DNA of 64,000 nucleotides from Planctomycetota bacterium (GCA_016235865.1 JACRIK010000012.1:1-64000); one strand, 5' to 3'; positions 15,906 through 23,871 are shown, numbered from the stretch's first letter. A program made the numbers and translations. Notes: generated by a model from the sequence alone, not told the origin.

Positions 15906-17359
15906 AAGAATGTTTGCGATATAACATGAATGAGACAGAGTTCCGAAGAGTCCGTTCTTTAGCCCGTGAACTCATGCGGGCAAAAGGATGGGATAAGGCG
16001 GAACGGGAATTCGCCGGGTTTTTGCTGGACAATGAAGAGCATCATCTGCCGGTTTTGCACATAGATGATTTAAGCGAAATCCCGCATCTGGATGGAATCC
16101 CTGGTATAGAGTATTATCAACAGCGGGCGCGATTGCGCGCCGGCAACGGCGATTTGGTGGCTTTAACTCATCCGATGGAGGAGTCATACGAGGCCTATAA
16201 CCAGGATTACCTTGGCCTTGGTTCTCCCGGCGTTGTTACGGTGGATAACTACGGTTACCATCCCATTTTTGTCACCCGCAATCTGACAAAGGATTTGTCA
16301 AAACTGTCACAGGTAGCGGCAATGGCGCGCGCCAAGGGCGGTATCGTTATACATCCATTTATGGGGTCCGCCGGAATCTGGTCGTTAGCCAAGGTATTGG
16401 AGCAACTAAAAGCCGGCAAGGTTAAGGTAATCGCGCCATTGCCTTATGTGACCAGTTATGTCAACGACAAGTCGGAGTTCGCCGGCCTGGTTGAATCTGT
16501 TTTGGGCAGTGATAATACTATGGAAACCAGAATGGCTTATAATGATGAGGAAGTGTTGCTCTACTTGAGAGAGATGCTGAATTTATACCCGACCGTGGCT
16601 GTAAAGATGAGGAATTATGCGTCCGCCATGGGTAATCTGGTTTTTGAAAGCAGTGGTTTAGGACAACTATCAGATGAAGAATTTAAACGGATGGTTAAAG
16701 GCAGGTTATGGACTCTTAATGCGAATGGCTGTTATCCTGTCAGCATTGTCCGTTGGTATAATGATGTTATAAGCTCGCCATCTTCACATCTTTGGATGCC
16801 GCCGCGCGGTCTGGGGGTTCCGAGGTTAGACGGCATCTTTGAACAATTATTGGAAGATGAAACCAAGGTTTTTGCCGGCAGCCGCCCGGCGGTATTTCCG
16901 GAAAGATTAAAGACGGAGTTAAGCGTCAAGACATTGATGCTTGGAGTCTTCCTGCAGGAATTGGGCTATGTCGGACGTTGTTCGTTTGATACCATTTTGC
17001 ATGGCGCAAGTTTAGAAGACGCCCAGCTAAAATTCGTGGAGTGTAACGGCCGGTGGGGCGGAACCTCGCTGCCAATGATGCTTTACCGCCGTCTCTTTGG
17101 CAAGAATAGTCGCTTTAGTTATCTGGCTCGTGACTGTTCTGATAAACGTCTGAAGGGCATTGATTTTCAGAACCTGATGAGGATTTTTAATGATTCCCTG
17201 TTCAATAGACAGACGGGTAAGGGGCATTATATCCTGTATAATGTGGGTTGTTTGAAAACCTTTGGTAAATTTGATGTGATGGTGCTGGGTGAATCACAAG
17301 AGGAATTAAACTATAGAAGTTCTGAGGAAATTCCGAAGCTTATTGCCCAAAATATATAG
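15902..17359 (+). CDS. ATP-grasp ligase, possibly PGM1-like peptide ligase
   Basis: A 485-residue protein with an ATP-grasp fold. VAVKMRNYASAMGN (about residue 240) fits the ATP-binding Lys strand, and FVECNGRWGGTS (about residues 377-388) is the metal-binding E-x-N motif followed by the Arg/Gly loop. The N-terminal half (VVTVDNYGYHP, GGIVIHPFMGSAGIWSLA) resembles the pre-ATP-grasp domain of PGM1-type enzymes, which ligate amino acids to ribosomal peptides in pheganomycin synthesis. This likeness is from memory of the motifs. Translation is coupled to the radical SAM gene. ATP-grasp enzymes join a carboxylate to an amine or thiol, so the two could act in sequence on one peptide. Fold confident; PGM1 kinship moderate. 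Confidence 0.75.
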   Translation: MKECLRYNMNETEFRRVRSLARELMRAKGWDKAEREFAGFLLDNEEHHLPVLHIDDLSEIPHLDGIPGIEYYQQRARLRAGNGDLVALTHPMEESYEAYNQDYLGLGSPGVVTVDNYGYHPIFVTRNLTKDLSKLSQVAAMARAKGGIVIHPFMGSAGIWSLAKVLEQLKAGKVKVIAPLPYVTSYVNDKSEFAGLVESVLGSDNTMETRMAYNDEEVLLYLREMLNLYPTVAVKMRNYASAMGNLVFESSGLGQLSDEEFKRMVKGRLWTLNANGCYPVSIVRWYNDVISSPSSHLWMPPRGLGVPRLDGIFEQLLEDETKVFAGSRPAVFPERLKTELSVKTLMLGVFLQELGYVGRCSFDTILHGASLEDAQLKFVECNGRWGGTSLPMMLYRRLFGKNSRFSYLARDCSDKRLKGIDFQNLMRIFNDSLFNRQTGKGHYILYNVGCLKTFGKFDVMVLGESQEELNYRSSEEIPKLIAQNI

Positions 17360-17445
17360 GGGTTGACGCTACGTCCAGATAACCACGGCGTTGCCTGAAA
17401 GTTATACGGTGAAAAGTTCTTACTGTAAAACCGCATTAGATATTC

Positions 17446-18171
17446 TTATTTAAATAGCGAGTATTTTATCACCTCTTTAGCGCAGGTGTCGGCGCAGGTG
17501 CCGCAGAGGACGCATTCCGAATTTCCCATATCGTCCTTTTGGACCATGGCATTGACTTCTAAACTCATCGGGCACTTTTTGGTGCAACTCAGGCAATCGG
17601 TGCATTTTGACTTGTCAGATACCAATCTTACGGACGGCAAGTGCAGCAGGGTGGAGATTTTATGGCCGATAGTCATAAAGGGCGCCATCCAGCAGCCATA
17701 GTGGCAGAATCCCCTCCGGCCGGTGGTCAGAGACAGCGTGACAATAGTTCCGACCACAACGAAATAGATGATATAGCCGTGCAGGTCGACTACTGAGAAG
17801 CCATTGGTGGTGGCAACGAAGAAATCTATTTTTTTGTATCCTCCGGCAGAGACCGCCGCAACAACAATAATTATAATCCAGGGGACCCAGATGGCGTATT
17901 TAATCCAGTTGTGCCGGTTGCTGGCTTTCTTGTTCTGGACGGCAAAGAGCGCTTCGGATATTCCGGCCCCGGCGCAGAGCCAGCCGCACCATAATCTACC
18001 CAGGAATAATGAGCTGAGGAACATGGCGATGAAAACTATCATACTGCCGTTGACGATGCCATATCCCGAAGCCATGATAATCAGATACGGCGAGAAGTAG
18101 AAGATTGTTGCCGGGAATAAGATAAAAGACAATATAATAAGAAATAGTCTAACTCGTTGTCTTAGTTTCAT
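17446..18171 (-). CDS. Membrane polyferredoxin, NapH/NosR-like 4Fe-4S protein
   Basis: The 241-residue protein has about five hydrophobic segments and two C-terminal ferredoxin motifs, CTDCLSCTKKCP and CVLCGTCADTC, for two 4Fe-4S clusters. The motifs CGWLC after the second helix and CHYGCW after the fourth are typical of NapH/NosR/RdxA-type membrane electron-transfer proteins, which pass electrons between quinol and soluble partners. No terminal reductase is adjacent. It converges on the ATP-grasp gene and lies 9 bases downstream of the acyl-CoA dehydrogenase on the same strand, so it may take electrons from that route, but this is a guess. Confidence 0.8.
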   Translation of the reverse strand: MKLRQRVRLFLIILSFILFPATIFYFSPYLIIMASGYGIVNGSMIVFIAMFLSSLFLGRLWCGWLCAGAGISEALFAVQNKKASNRHNWIKYAIWVPWIIIIVVAAVSAGGYKKIDFFVATTNGFSVVDLHGYIIYFVVVGTIVTLSLTTGRRGFCHYGCWMAPFMTIGHKISTLLHLPSVRLVSDKSKCTDCLSCTKKCPMSLEVNAMVQKDDMGNSECVLCGTCADTCAKEVIKYSLFK

Positions 18172-18180
18172 ATCCCTGCG

Positions 18181-19347
18181 CTACTTACCTTTAGCCGATT
18201 CCTTGATTAACTCCAGGGCGATAACCTCGCGCTGAATCTGGTTAGTGCCTTCGTAAATCTGGGTAATCTTGGCGTCGCGCATCATCTTTTCCACCGGGTA
18301 TTCCTTCATATAGCCGTAGCCGCCGAATACCTGGACCGCGTCAGTGGTGACCTTCATGGCCGTGTCCGAGGCGTAGAGTTTGGCCATGGCCGAAATAGCG
18401 CCGACATTGGGATGCTTGTTATCCGCGGCCCGGGCGGCTTCATAGGTCAGATACCGGGCGGCCGCCACTTGCGTCGCCATATCCGCCAGCATAAACTGCA
18501 GTCCCTGGAATGAGCAGATGGCCTTGCCGAATTGTTTGCGTTCGCGGGAATATTGAACCGCCAAATCCAGCGCGCCTTGGGCAATGCCCAGTGCCTGGGA
18601 AGCCACGCCCGGCCTGGATGCGTCAAATGTTTTCATAGCCACGAAGAAGCCGTAGCCCTCCTTGCCGAGCATCTGGCTCTTGTGAACCCGGCAGTTTTCA
18701 AACACCAGCTCGCGGGTGGCTGAGGCGCGGATACCCATCTTATTTTCTTTCTTGCCGTAGGAGAATCCGGGTGTGCCGTCCTCAATGATAAAGGCCGTGG
18801 CGCCCCGGGCGCCTTTGCTCCGGTCCGTAATCGTGATGACTGAATATATCTTGGCTTCGCCGGCGTTGGTTATCCATTGTTTGGTTCCGTTGATGATATA
18901 ATAATCTCCATCCTTGGTGGCCGTGGTCTGGATGCCGCTGGCGTCGCTGCCGGCATTGGCTTCGGTCAGTCCGAAGGCGGCCAGTTTACGGCCGGCGGCG
19001 ATTTCGGTCAGATACTTTTTCTTTTGTTCTTCGTTGCCGTAGAGGATAATCGGGAAGGTGCCCAGGGCCGTGGCGGCCAAAGACAGCGAGATGCCGCCGC
19101 AGGTCCGGCAGAGTTCCTCGGTGATGATGCACAAATCCAGCACGCCGCCGCCGGTGCCGCCGTATTTTTCTTCAATGAAGCAGCCGAACAGCCCGGCATC
19201 AGCCAGTATCTTGACGATGGGCCAGGGGAAAGAGTTTTCTTCGTCGTACTTTGCCGCTACCGGTTTGATTTTCTCCTGGGCTATTTCCCGGGCCAGTTGC
19301 CTCATAGCCAGTTGGTCTTCGGTCAGTCCGTATGTGGTTTCAAACAT
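18181..19347 (-). CDS. Acyl-CoA dehydrogenase
   Basis: A typical FAD-dependent acyl-CoA dehydrogenase of about 388 residues that forms the alpha,beta double bond of an acyl-CoA. GLTEANAGSDASG and WITNAGEA bind FAD and substrate, RKQFGKAICSFQGLQ and QVFGGYGYMKEYPVEKMMRDAKI are signature blocks, and the catalytic Glu lies in QIYEGTNQIQR, the place used by short- and medium-chain enzymes. ATG at 19347 is preferred: AAAGGA lies nine bases upstream, whereas the in-frame TTG at 19353 is too close. It could work with the thiolase and carboxyltransferase in acyl-CoA breakdown, though it is 9 kb away. Chain length specificity cannot be read. Confidence 0.92.
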   Translation of the reverse strand: MFETTYGLTEDQLAMRQLAREIAQEKIKPVAAKYDEENSFPWPIVKILADAGLFGCFIEEKYGGTGGGVLDLCIITEELCRTCGGISLSLAATALGTFPIILYGNEEQKKKYLTEIAAGRKLAAFGLTEANAGSDASGIQTTATKDGDYYIINGTKQWITNAGEAKIYSVITITDRSKGARGATAFIIEDGTPGFSYGKKENKMGIRASATRELVFENCRVHKSQMLGKEGYGFFVAMKTFDASRPGVASQALGIAQGALDLAVQYSRERKQFGKAICSFQGLQFMLADMATQVAAARYLTYEAARAADNKHPNVGAISAMAKLYASDTAMKVTTDAVQVFGGYGYMKEYPVEKMMRDAKITQIYEGTNQIQREVIALELIKESAKGK

Positions 19348-19373
19348 ATGCAAGTTCCTTTCGTTAGAGCCTG

Positions 19374-19420
19374 TTAGACTTCAGTCGTTACAGGCTCTAC
19401 GCCCCGATGTATATCGGGGC
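19374..19420 (-). repeat. Two-hairpin element, copy 3
   Basis: On the minus strand CCCCGATATACATCGGGG is followed by TAGAGCCTGTAAC, a short loop and CTAACAGGCTCTAA. It ends 15 bases before the Shine-Dalgarno region of the acyl-CoA dehydrogenase. Confidence 0.75.
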
Positions 19421-19440
19421 TACATACATAGTTATAAGTA

Positions 19441-19496
19441 ATCCCGCTAAAGCGGGATTTAAGGGACTGTAACTCACTGCGTTCTAACAGTCCCTA
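19441..19496 (+). repeat. Two-hairpin element, copy 4
   Basis: ATCCCGC/GCGGGAT hairpin, then AAGGGACTGTAAC, loop, and CTAACAGTCCCTAA. It directly abuts the 3' end of tRNA-Pro, on the opposite strand. Confidence 0.75.
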
Positions 19497-19499
19497 AAA

Positions 19500-19574
19500 T
19501 CGGGGTGAGTGGATTCGAACCACCGACCTCCTGCTCCCAAAGCAGGCGCGCTAAGCCATCTGCGCCACACCCCG
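19500..19574 (-). tRNA. tRNA-Pro (anticodon TGG)
   Basis: On the minus strand the acceptor CGGGGTG pairs with CACCCCG, the anticodon stem CCTGC/GCAGG encloses TTTGGGA with anticodon TGG, and the T-arm holds GGTTCGAATCC. CCA is not encoded. Confidence 0.95.
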
Positions 19575-19650
19575 TTAGAGTTTGTTAGGGGTTGTCGGCC
19601 ACGCAGGGCGGCAAACCCGTTACAAACTCTTATCCCGATGCATATCGGGA
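19575..19650 (-). repeat. Two-hairpin element, copy 5
   Basis: On the minus strand TCCCGATATGCATCGGGA, then TAAGAGTTTGTAACGGG, a longer paired loop, CCCCTAACAAACTCTAA. It ends on the base before the tRNA-Pro 5' end. Confidence 0.75.
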
Positions 19651-19896
19651 TTTTCCTTTGGCTGCGACCATTTCCTCTTTCTGGTTCTTATCCAATCCTT
19701 TCAGATAACTTTCTCTTTTTAAGGCTGATGATTTATCAGGATGTTTTTCCTGATAAACAAATTTTACCGGCCGCCGAGAGGCCGTGTATTTAGAACCCTT
19801 ACCTTGATTATGTCGGTTTATTCTTTGTTTAAGGTCATTGGTAATCCCGGTATAAATAGAATTATCCTTGCACCTCAAACAATAGACATACCACAT
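19630..19896 (-). CDS. GIY-YIG domain endonuclease-like protein
   Basis: This 88-residue protein is a single GIY-YIG domain of the YhbQ/UvrC-like type: WYVYCLRCKDNSIYTGIT at the start, LKQRINRHNQGKGSKYTASRRP in the middle and a Glu-containing helix (ALKRESYLKGL). Such proteins are nucleases found in homing enzymes, repair or small mobile elements. It is closely similar to the GIY-YIG gene at 19991 and the two lie in tandem, so one probably arose by duplication. Its downstream end overlaps a two-hairpin element, and tRNA-Pro follows on the same strand. Confidence 0.85.
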   Translation of the reverse strand: MWYVYCLRCKDNSIYTGITNDLKQRINRHNQGKGSKYTASRRPVKFVYQEKHPDKSSALKRESYLKGLDKNQKEEMVAAKGKSRYASG

Positions 19897-19990
19897 ATTA
19901 ACGACCCGGCGCGGAGTTTACATTGAGCATCAGCGAAATGCTCATGGTCTAACTATACATAATCCCGCCTAAATGGGCGATGTGATGAGT

Positions 19991-20263
19991 TTACACTGAG
20001 CCCTGATTACTATCTGGGCGAAGTGAACCCACGACTATTTCTTCCTTTTTAATTCTGGTTAATCCTTTCAGGTAGCTTTCTCTTCTTGCTGCCTGCGATT
20101 TATCAGGATATTTTTCTGAATAAATCAACTTTATTGGTTGCCTGGATGCTGTATATTTGCATCCTTTACCTTGGTTGTGTCGTTTTACACGAGATTCAAG
20201 GTCAGTGGTAATTCCGGTATATATGGAATTGTCACTACACCTTAAAAAATACACATACCACAT
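19991..20263 (-). CDS. GIY-YIG domain endonuclease-like protein (paralogue)
   Basis: A 90-residue single-domain GIY-YIG protein: WYVYFLRCSDNSIYTGIT, VKRHNQGKGCKYTASRQP and AARRESYLKGL carry the family motifs. The last dozen residues (GSLRPDSNQGSV) diverge from its neighbour and are encoded by a stretch sharing GTCGTGGGTTC with the T-arm of the upstream tRNA-Gly, so the reading frame appears to run into a tRNA-derived fragment. It lies downstream of tRNA-Gly on the same strand, with a two-hairpin element between. Confidence 0.85.
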   Translation of the reverse strand: MWYVYFLRCSDNSIYTGITTDLESRVKRHNQGKGCKYTASRQPIKLIYSEKYPDKSQAARRESYLKGLTRIKKEEIVVGSLRPDSNQGSV

Positions 20264-20270
20264 ACTAGCG

Positions 20271-20332
20271 ACCCTTCGCTGAGCTCAGGGTCTAACTCTT
20301 CGTAATTCACTTCGTTCATAACGAAGAGTAAG
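20271..20332 (+). repeat. Two-hairpin element, copy 6
   Basis: ACCCTTCGCTGAGCTCAGGGT is an imperfect palindrome; it is followed by CTAACTCTTCGTAATTC and CATAACGAAGAGTAAG, which pair. It ends on the base before the tRNA-Gly 3' end. Confidence 0.7.
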
Positions 20333-20404
20333 AGCGGGCGATGGGATTCGAACCCACGACAACCAGCTTGGGAAGCTGGTATTCTACCGCTGAACTACGC
20401 CCGC
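20333..20404 (-). tRNA. tRNA-Gly (anticodon CCC)
   Basis: On the minus strand the acceptor GCGGGCG pairs with CGCCCGC, the D-arm has AGTTCAGCGGTAGAA, the anticodon stem CCAGC/GCTGG encloses TTCCCAA with anticodon CCC, and the T-arm has GGGTTCGAATCCC. CCA is not encoded. Confidence 0.95.
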
Positions 20405-20455
20405 ATTAATTATTGCTTACTAATACTTTTTAACCCTTATTTGTCAATTATTTTG

Positions 20456-20482
20456 TTGACATTGGTTGAATATTTATATAAA
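20456..20482 (+). promoter_or_regulatory. Probable promoter of the rpsB operon
   Basis: TTGACA at 20456-20461 is followed after 15 bases by TATAAA at 20477-20482 in an A+T-rich stretch. The spacing is a little short. It would leave a leader of about 145 bases before rpsB. Confidence 0.5.
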
Positions 20483-20560
20483 CAAAATGGTTGCGAATTG
20501 CGCTTTATATGCAGTGAAGCGCTGTATTGCTTAAACGATGCTTAGTAAATAGGAATCCTG

Positions 20561-20614
20561 CCCCGATAACATCAGGACGGGATAAGATTCCCCGCCGTTG
20601 GCGGGGACTCTAAG
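20561..20614 (+). repeat. Two-hairpin element, copy 7
   Basis: CCCCGATAACATCAGGACGGGATAAGA is followed by a TCCCCGCC/GGCGGGGA stem and CTCTAAGAGGAGG, which supplies the rpsB ribosome binding site. It is the most diverged copy. Confidence 0.6.
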
Positions 20615-20631
20615 AGGAGGAAGAACTTCAA

Positions 20632-21453
20632 ATGGCTTTAATTTCGTTAACCGACCTGGTAGAAGGCGGCGCACATTTCGGACACCGGTCATCCAGATGG
20701 AATCCCAAGATGAAACCTTACATTATGGGCACCCGCAAAGGCAGTCATATCATTGATCTGAAAGAGACCATTAAGGGTGTTATCAAGGCAACTGAGCTGC
20801 TCAAGGCCATTGCCAAGAGGGGCGGCATGGCAATATTCGTCGGCACCAAGAAACAGCTGGCGAGTATCATTGAATCCGAAGCCAAGCGCTGCAATATGCC
20901 CTATGTCAACAACCGCTGGCTGGGCGGGACGTTGACTAATTTTGATACCATCAAGAAACAGCTGACTAAATTCCTCAAATTCGAGAAATCCGAGGCCGAA
21001 GGCACCATAGTTCACTACAATAAAAAAGAACAATCACAATTCCAGAGAGAATTAGAGCGGCTGCGCGGTAATCTCGGCGGGTTGCGCGAGATGTCGCGGG
21101 TTCCTGATGTCCTTATTGCCGTGGACCAGAGCCGTTCCAAGACTTCATTGGATGAAGCCATCCGTTCCAATATTCCTACTATCTGCCTGCTCGATACGGA
21201 TGGTAATCCTTCCGATATCACGATTCCCATTCCGATAAATGACGATGCCATTAAGTCGGTCGGGCTGGTCCTGACCAAACTGGCTGATGCCATCATCGAG
21301 GGCAAGAGCGAGTTGGTGATAAAACCGTTAAAGACCGAGGCCGAACCGGAAGAGAAGGCCACCAAGAGGATTATTCATTTTAAGAAGGAAGGTATCAGGC
21401 CGCTGGATAAAGGCAAGAAAGACACCAAACCAAGGGTTCATACTAAGAAATAG
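20632..21453 (+). CDS. rpsB: 30S ribosomal protein uS2
   Basis: A 273-residue S2 protein of the small ribosomal subunit. The N-terminus ISLTDLVEGGAHFGHRSSRWNPKM, the central FVGTKKQ and NNRWLGGTLTNF, and VPDVLIAVDQ are signature S2 blocks. The length slightly exceeds the usual 230-260 because of a charged Lys-rich C-terminal tail. AGAGGAGG precedes the ATG. It opens the conserved rpsB-tsf-pyrH-frr order. Confidence 0.97.
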   Translation: MALISLTDLVEGGAHFGHRSSRWNPKMKPYIMGTRKGSHIIDLKETIKGVIKATELLKAIAKRGGMAIFVGTKKQLASIIESEAKRCNMPYVNNRWLGGTLTNFDTIKKQLTKFLKFEKSEAEGTIVHYNKKEQSQFQRELERLRGNLGGLREMSRVPDVLIAVDQSRSKTSLDEAIRSNIPTICLLDTDGNPSDITIPIPINDDAIKSVGLVLTKLADAIIEGKSELVIKPLKTEAEPEEKATKRIIHFKKEGIRPLDKGKKDTKPRVHTKK

Positions 21454-21460
21454 TTATTGA

Positions 21461-21533
21461 ACCCCGGCAAAAACTGCCGGGATAAGATACTGTAACGGCT
21501 GGCGTTTGAGGCGCCATCCTAACAGTATCTAAG
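21461..21533 (+). repeat. Two-hairpin element, copy 8
   Basis: CCCCGGC/GCCGGGA hairpin, then ATAAGATACTGTAACGG, a GGCGTTTGAGGCGCC loop hairpin, and CTAACAGTATCTAAGGAG. The last bases form the Shine-Dalgarno of tsf, so folding could affect translation of EF-Ts. Confidence 0.8.
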
Positions 21534-21544
21534 GAGCATTTGAT

Positions 21545-22138
21545 ATGAGTGCGATTACCGCCACCCAGGTGAAGGAATTAAGAGACAAGACCTCGGCCAG
21601 TATGGCTGAGTGCAAAAAGGCTCTGGAGGAATGTGCCGGTGATGTAACCAAAGCTTCTGATGCCTTAAGGCGCCGCGGGTTAGCCTTGGCTGAGAAGAAG
21701 ATGGATAAGGCCGTCTCCCAGGGACGAGTTGGTTCTTATATCCATTCCAACGGAAAGGTTGGTGTCCTGCTGGAACTGGCCTGCGAAACAGATTTCGTGG
21801 CCAAGAATGACGATTTCCAGGCGTTGCTTAAGGATATCTGCCTGCATATTACCGCCATGTCTCCGCTGGTGATTTCCCGGGAGCAGCTGGATAAGCAGTT
21901 GATTGAGCAGGAAAAAGAGTTTTACCGCAAGGAACTCAAGGACAAGCCGCCTCAAATGGTGGAAAAGATTGTGGATGGCAAGATAGATAAATTCTTCTAT
22001 ACCCAGAAGTGCCTATTGGACCAGCCGTTTGTCAAGGACGATAAGATAAAGGTCGGCGACCTGATAAAAAATCATATCGCCAAGTTCGGCGAGAATATCG
22101 TGGTTAAGCGATTCCAGCGATTTGAGATTGGCAAGTGA
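21545..22138 (+). CDS. tsf: Translation elongation factor Ts
   Basis: The 197-residue protein recycles EF-Tu by GDP/GTP exchange. [19 protein letters not shown] is the N-terminal UBA-like helix pair and [30 protein letters not shown] holds the TDFV motif that contacts EF-Tu. It is the short, single-core form known in Thermus and some other phyla, not the 280-residue E. coli form. AAGGAG precedes the ATG. The stop overlaps the pyrH start by four bases. Confidence 0.97.
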   Translation: MSAITATQVKELRDKTSASMAECKKALEECAGDVTKASDALRRRGLALAEKKMDKAVSQGRVGSYIHSNGKVGVLLELACETDFVAKNDDFQALLKDICLHITAMSPLVISREQLDKQLIEQEKEFYRKELKDKPPQMVEKIVDGKIDKFFYTQKCLLDQPFVKDDKIKVGDLIKNHIAKFGENIVVKRFQRFEIGK

Positions 22139-22845
22139 AAAACACCAAATATAAAAGGGTTGTTCTTAAACTCAGCGGTGAGAGTTTCTGTCCTGAAAAA
22201 GGGCACGGTATAGACATTCCCCAGGTAAATTTATTAGCCAAGGAATTAATTTCTGTCGTGCCGCTGGTCCAACTGGCCATAGTTGTAGGTGGCGGTAATA
22301 TCGTCCGGGGCGGCGAGTTTGAAAAGCAGGGCGTCAATATCGCCACGGCTGATTATATGGGCATGGTGGCCACATTGGTCAACGCCCTGGCGCTCCAGGA
22401 TACCATGGAAAAGAACGGCGTGCCGACCCGGCTCTTAACCGCCATTCCGATGCAGGCCGTGGCCGAGCCGTTTATCAGGCGCCGGGCCATCAGGCATCTG
22501 GAGAAAGGCCGGGTCATTATCCTGGCCGCTGGCACGGGCAACCCGCATTTTACTACCGACACGGCCGCAGTCCTGCGTGCTACGGAAATAAACGCCGATG
22601 CGATCTTTAAGGCCACCAAGGTTGATGGCGTGTATTCCGATGATCCATTCAAGAATCCCAAGGCAAAGAAATACGACCGTCTGAGTTATATGGAGGTCAT
22701 TAAGCAGCGTCTGAAGGTGATGGATTCCACGGCCATTACGCTGTGCATGGAGCGGGGAATTCCTATTATTGTGTTTAATTTCAACAAGCGCGGCAATATA
22801 AAGCGGGCGATTCAGGGCGAACGAATCGGGACGGTGATTTCATAG
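22135..22845 (+). CDS. pyrH: UMP kinase
   Basis: A 236-residue hexameric-type UMP kinase making UDP for nucleic acid and envelope precursors. [39 protein letters not shown] and [17 protein letters not shown] are conserved amino-acid-kinase motifs. The GTG start at 22135 overlaps the tsf stop (GTGA), giving translational coupling. Confidence 0.97.
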   Translation: MKNTKYKRVVLKLSGESFCPEKGHGIDIPQVNLLAKELISVVPLVQLAIVVGGGNIVRGGEFEKQGVNIATADYMGMVATLVNALALQDTMEKNGVPTRLLTAIPMQAVAEPFIRRRAIRHLEKGRVIILAAGTGNPHFTTDTAAVLRATEINADAIFKATKVDGVYSDDPFKNPKAKKYDRLSYMEVIKQRLKVMDSTAITLCMERGIPIIVFNFNKRGNIKRAIQGERIGTVIS

Positions 22846-22937
22846 CATCCGCATATCGGTATTTTTCTTGACCTTTCCATTTAGTATAGGTATATTCATT
22901 GAGTTAATATTGCATAAATTATATCGGAGGTGTTTAT

Positions 22938-23495
22938 ATGAGCCATCCTATTTGCAGCGATGCCGAACAGAAGATGCAGAAGGCCATGGAGGTAATGGCC
23001 AATGAATTTAGAGGAATCAGGACCGGCCGGGCCTCGCCGGCCCTGGTGGATAATATCAAGGTGGAATATTACGGTTCACCCACGCCCCTGAAGCAGATTG
23101 CCAACATCTCGGTACCGGAGCCGCGGATGATTATTATCAAGCCCTATGACCAATCCTCGCTCGGGGCGATAGAAAAGGCGATAATGACCTCGGATACGGG
23201 AATTAATCCCAATAATGACGGCAAACTTATCAGGTTGAACCTTCCACCCTTAAGCGAAGAGCGGCGCAAGCAGCTCAGCAAGGTGGCTCGGGATAACGCT
23301 GAAAAGACCAAAGTAGCGGTTCGTAATATCAGGCGCGATGGTATTAAACTGGTCGAGGATGAGGAAAAGAAGAAGACCATTACCGAGGATGCCAAATTCA
23401 AACTCAAGGATGAACTGCAGAAACTGACCGAGAAATTTGAGAAACAGGTTGACGAGACCGTGACCAAGAAAACCGCCGAGATAATGGAAATATGA
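22938..23495 (+). CDS. frr: Ribosome recycling factor
   Basis: The 185-residue protein releases ribosomes from mRNA after termination, with EF-G. MANEFRGIRTGRASPALVDNIKVEYYGSPTPLKQ, the PYDQSSLGAIEKAI block and the NRRDG-like RNIRRDGIK motif identify it at the normal length. GGAGGTG lies ahead of the ATG. The stop codon TGA ends at the outer base of the left inverted repeat of the GIY-YIG cassette. Confidence 0.97.
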   Translation: MSHPICSDAEQKMQKAMEVMANEFRGIRTGRASPALVDNIKVEYYGSPTPLKQIANISVPEPRMIIIKPYDQSSLGAIEKAIMTSDTGINPNNDGKLIRLNLPPLSEERRKQLSKVARDNAEKTKVAVRNIRRDGIKLVEDEEKKKTITEDAKFKLKDELQKLTEKFEKQVDETVTKKTAEIMEI

Positions 23496-23787
23496 CCCCG
23501 CACACACTTTGCATATGTATTATATTTACTTGCTTTACAGCAGAAAGAGTGATAAATTTTACATCGGTTATACCTCTAATTTAAGGAAGCGACTTGAAGA
23601 ACATAATACAGGTAAGTCGACAGCCACAAAATTTGGAATGCCATATGAGTTGATTTATTATGAAGCATACAGAGCCCAAAAAGACGCTAAAGAACGGGAA
23701 CATAATCTAAAATATTATGGGCAATCCATTACGAGATTAAAAGAACGGATAACAGAAAGTGTCAAGAATGCAAAGTGTGTGCGGGGT
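23495..23787 (+). mobile_element. Small GIY-YIG cassette bounded by 20-bp inverted repeats
   Basis: ACCCCGCACACACTTTGCAT at 23495-23514 is repeated as its exact complement at 23768-23787. The GIY-YIG ORF begins at the next base (ATG 23515). The 293-bp unit sits between frr and thiC; the left end begins at the frr stop and the right end forms the start region of thiC. This looks like a minimal mobile unit. No target-site duplication was recognised. Confidence 0.65.
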
Positions 23788-23871
23788 GATACAGTTGAAA
23801 CAAGCCCGGGCCGGGGTGGTTACCGAACAGATGAAGGCCGTGGCTCAGGCAGAAAATATCGCGCCGGCTGA
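23515..23871 (+). CDS. GIY-YIG endonuclease-like protein of the cassette
   Basis: From ATG 23515 the product is about 118 residues: MYYIYLLYSRKSDKFYIGYT with the GIY-YIG motif in YIYLLYS/FYIGYT form, LRKRLEEHNTGK, and EREHNLKYYGQSITRLKERI. It is a different subgroup from the two genes beside the tRNAs. The domain ends near residue 85; beyond the right inverted repeat the frame reads through antisense-like Gly/Arg-rich sequence over the thiC start, so the original stop may have been lost on insertion. The in-frame TTG at 23509 is an unlikely start. Confidence 0.75.
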   Translation: MYYIYLLYSRKSDKFYIGYTSNLRKRLEEHNTGKSTATKFGMPYELIYYEAYRAQKDAKEREHNLKYYGQSITRLKERITESVKNAKCVRGDTVETSPGRGGYRTDEGRGSGRKYRAG

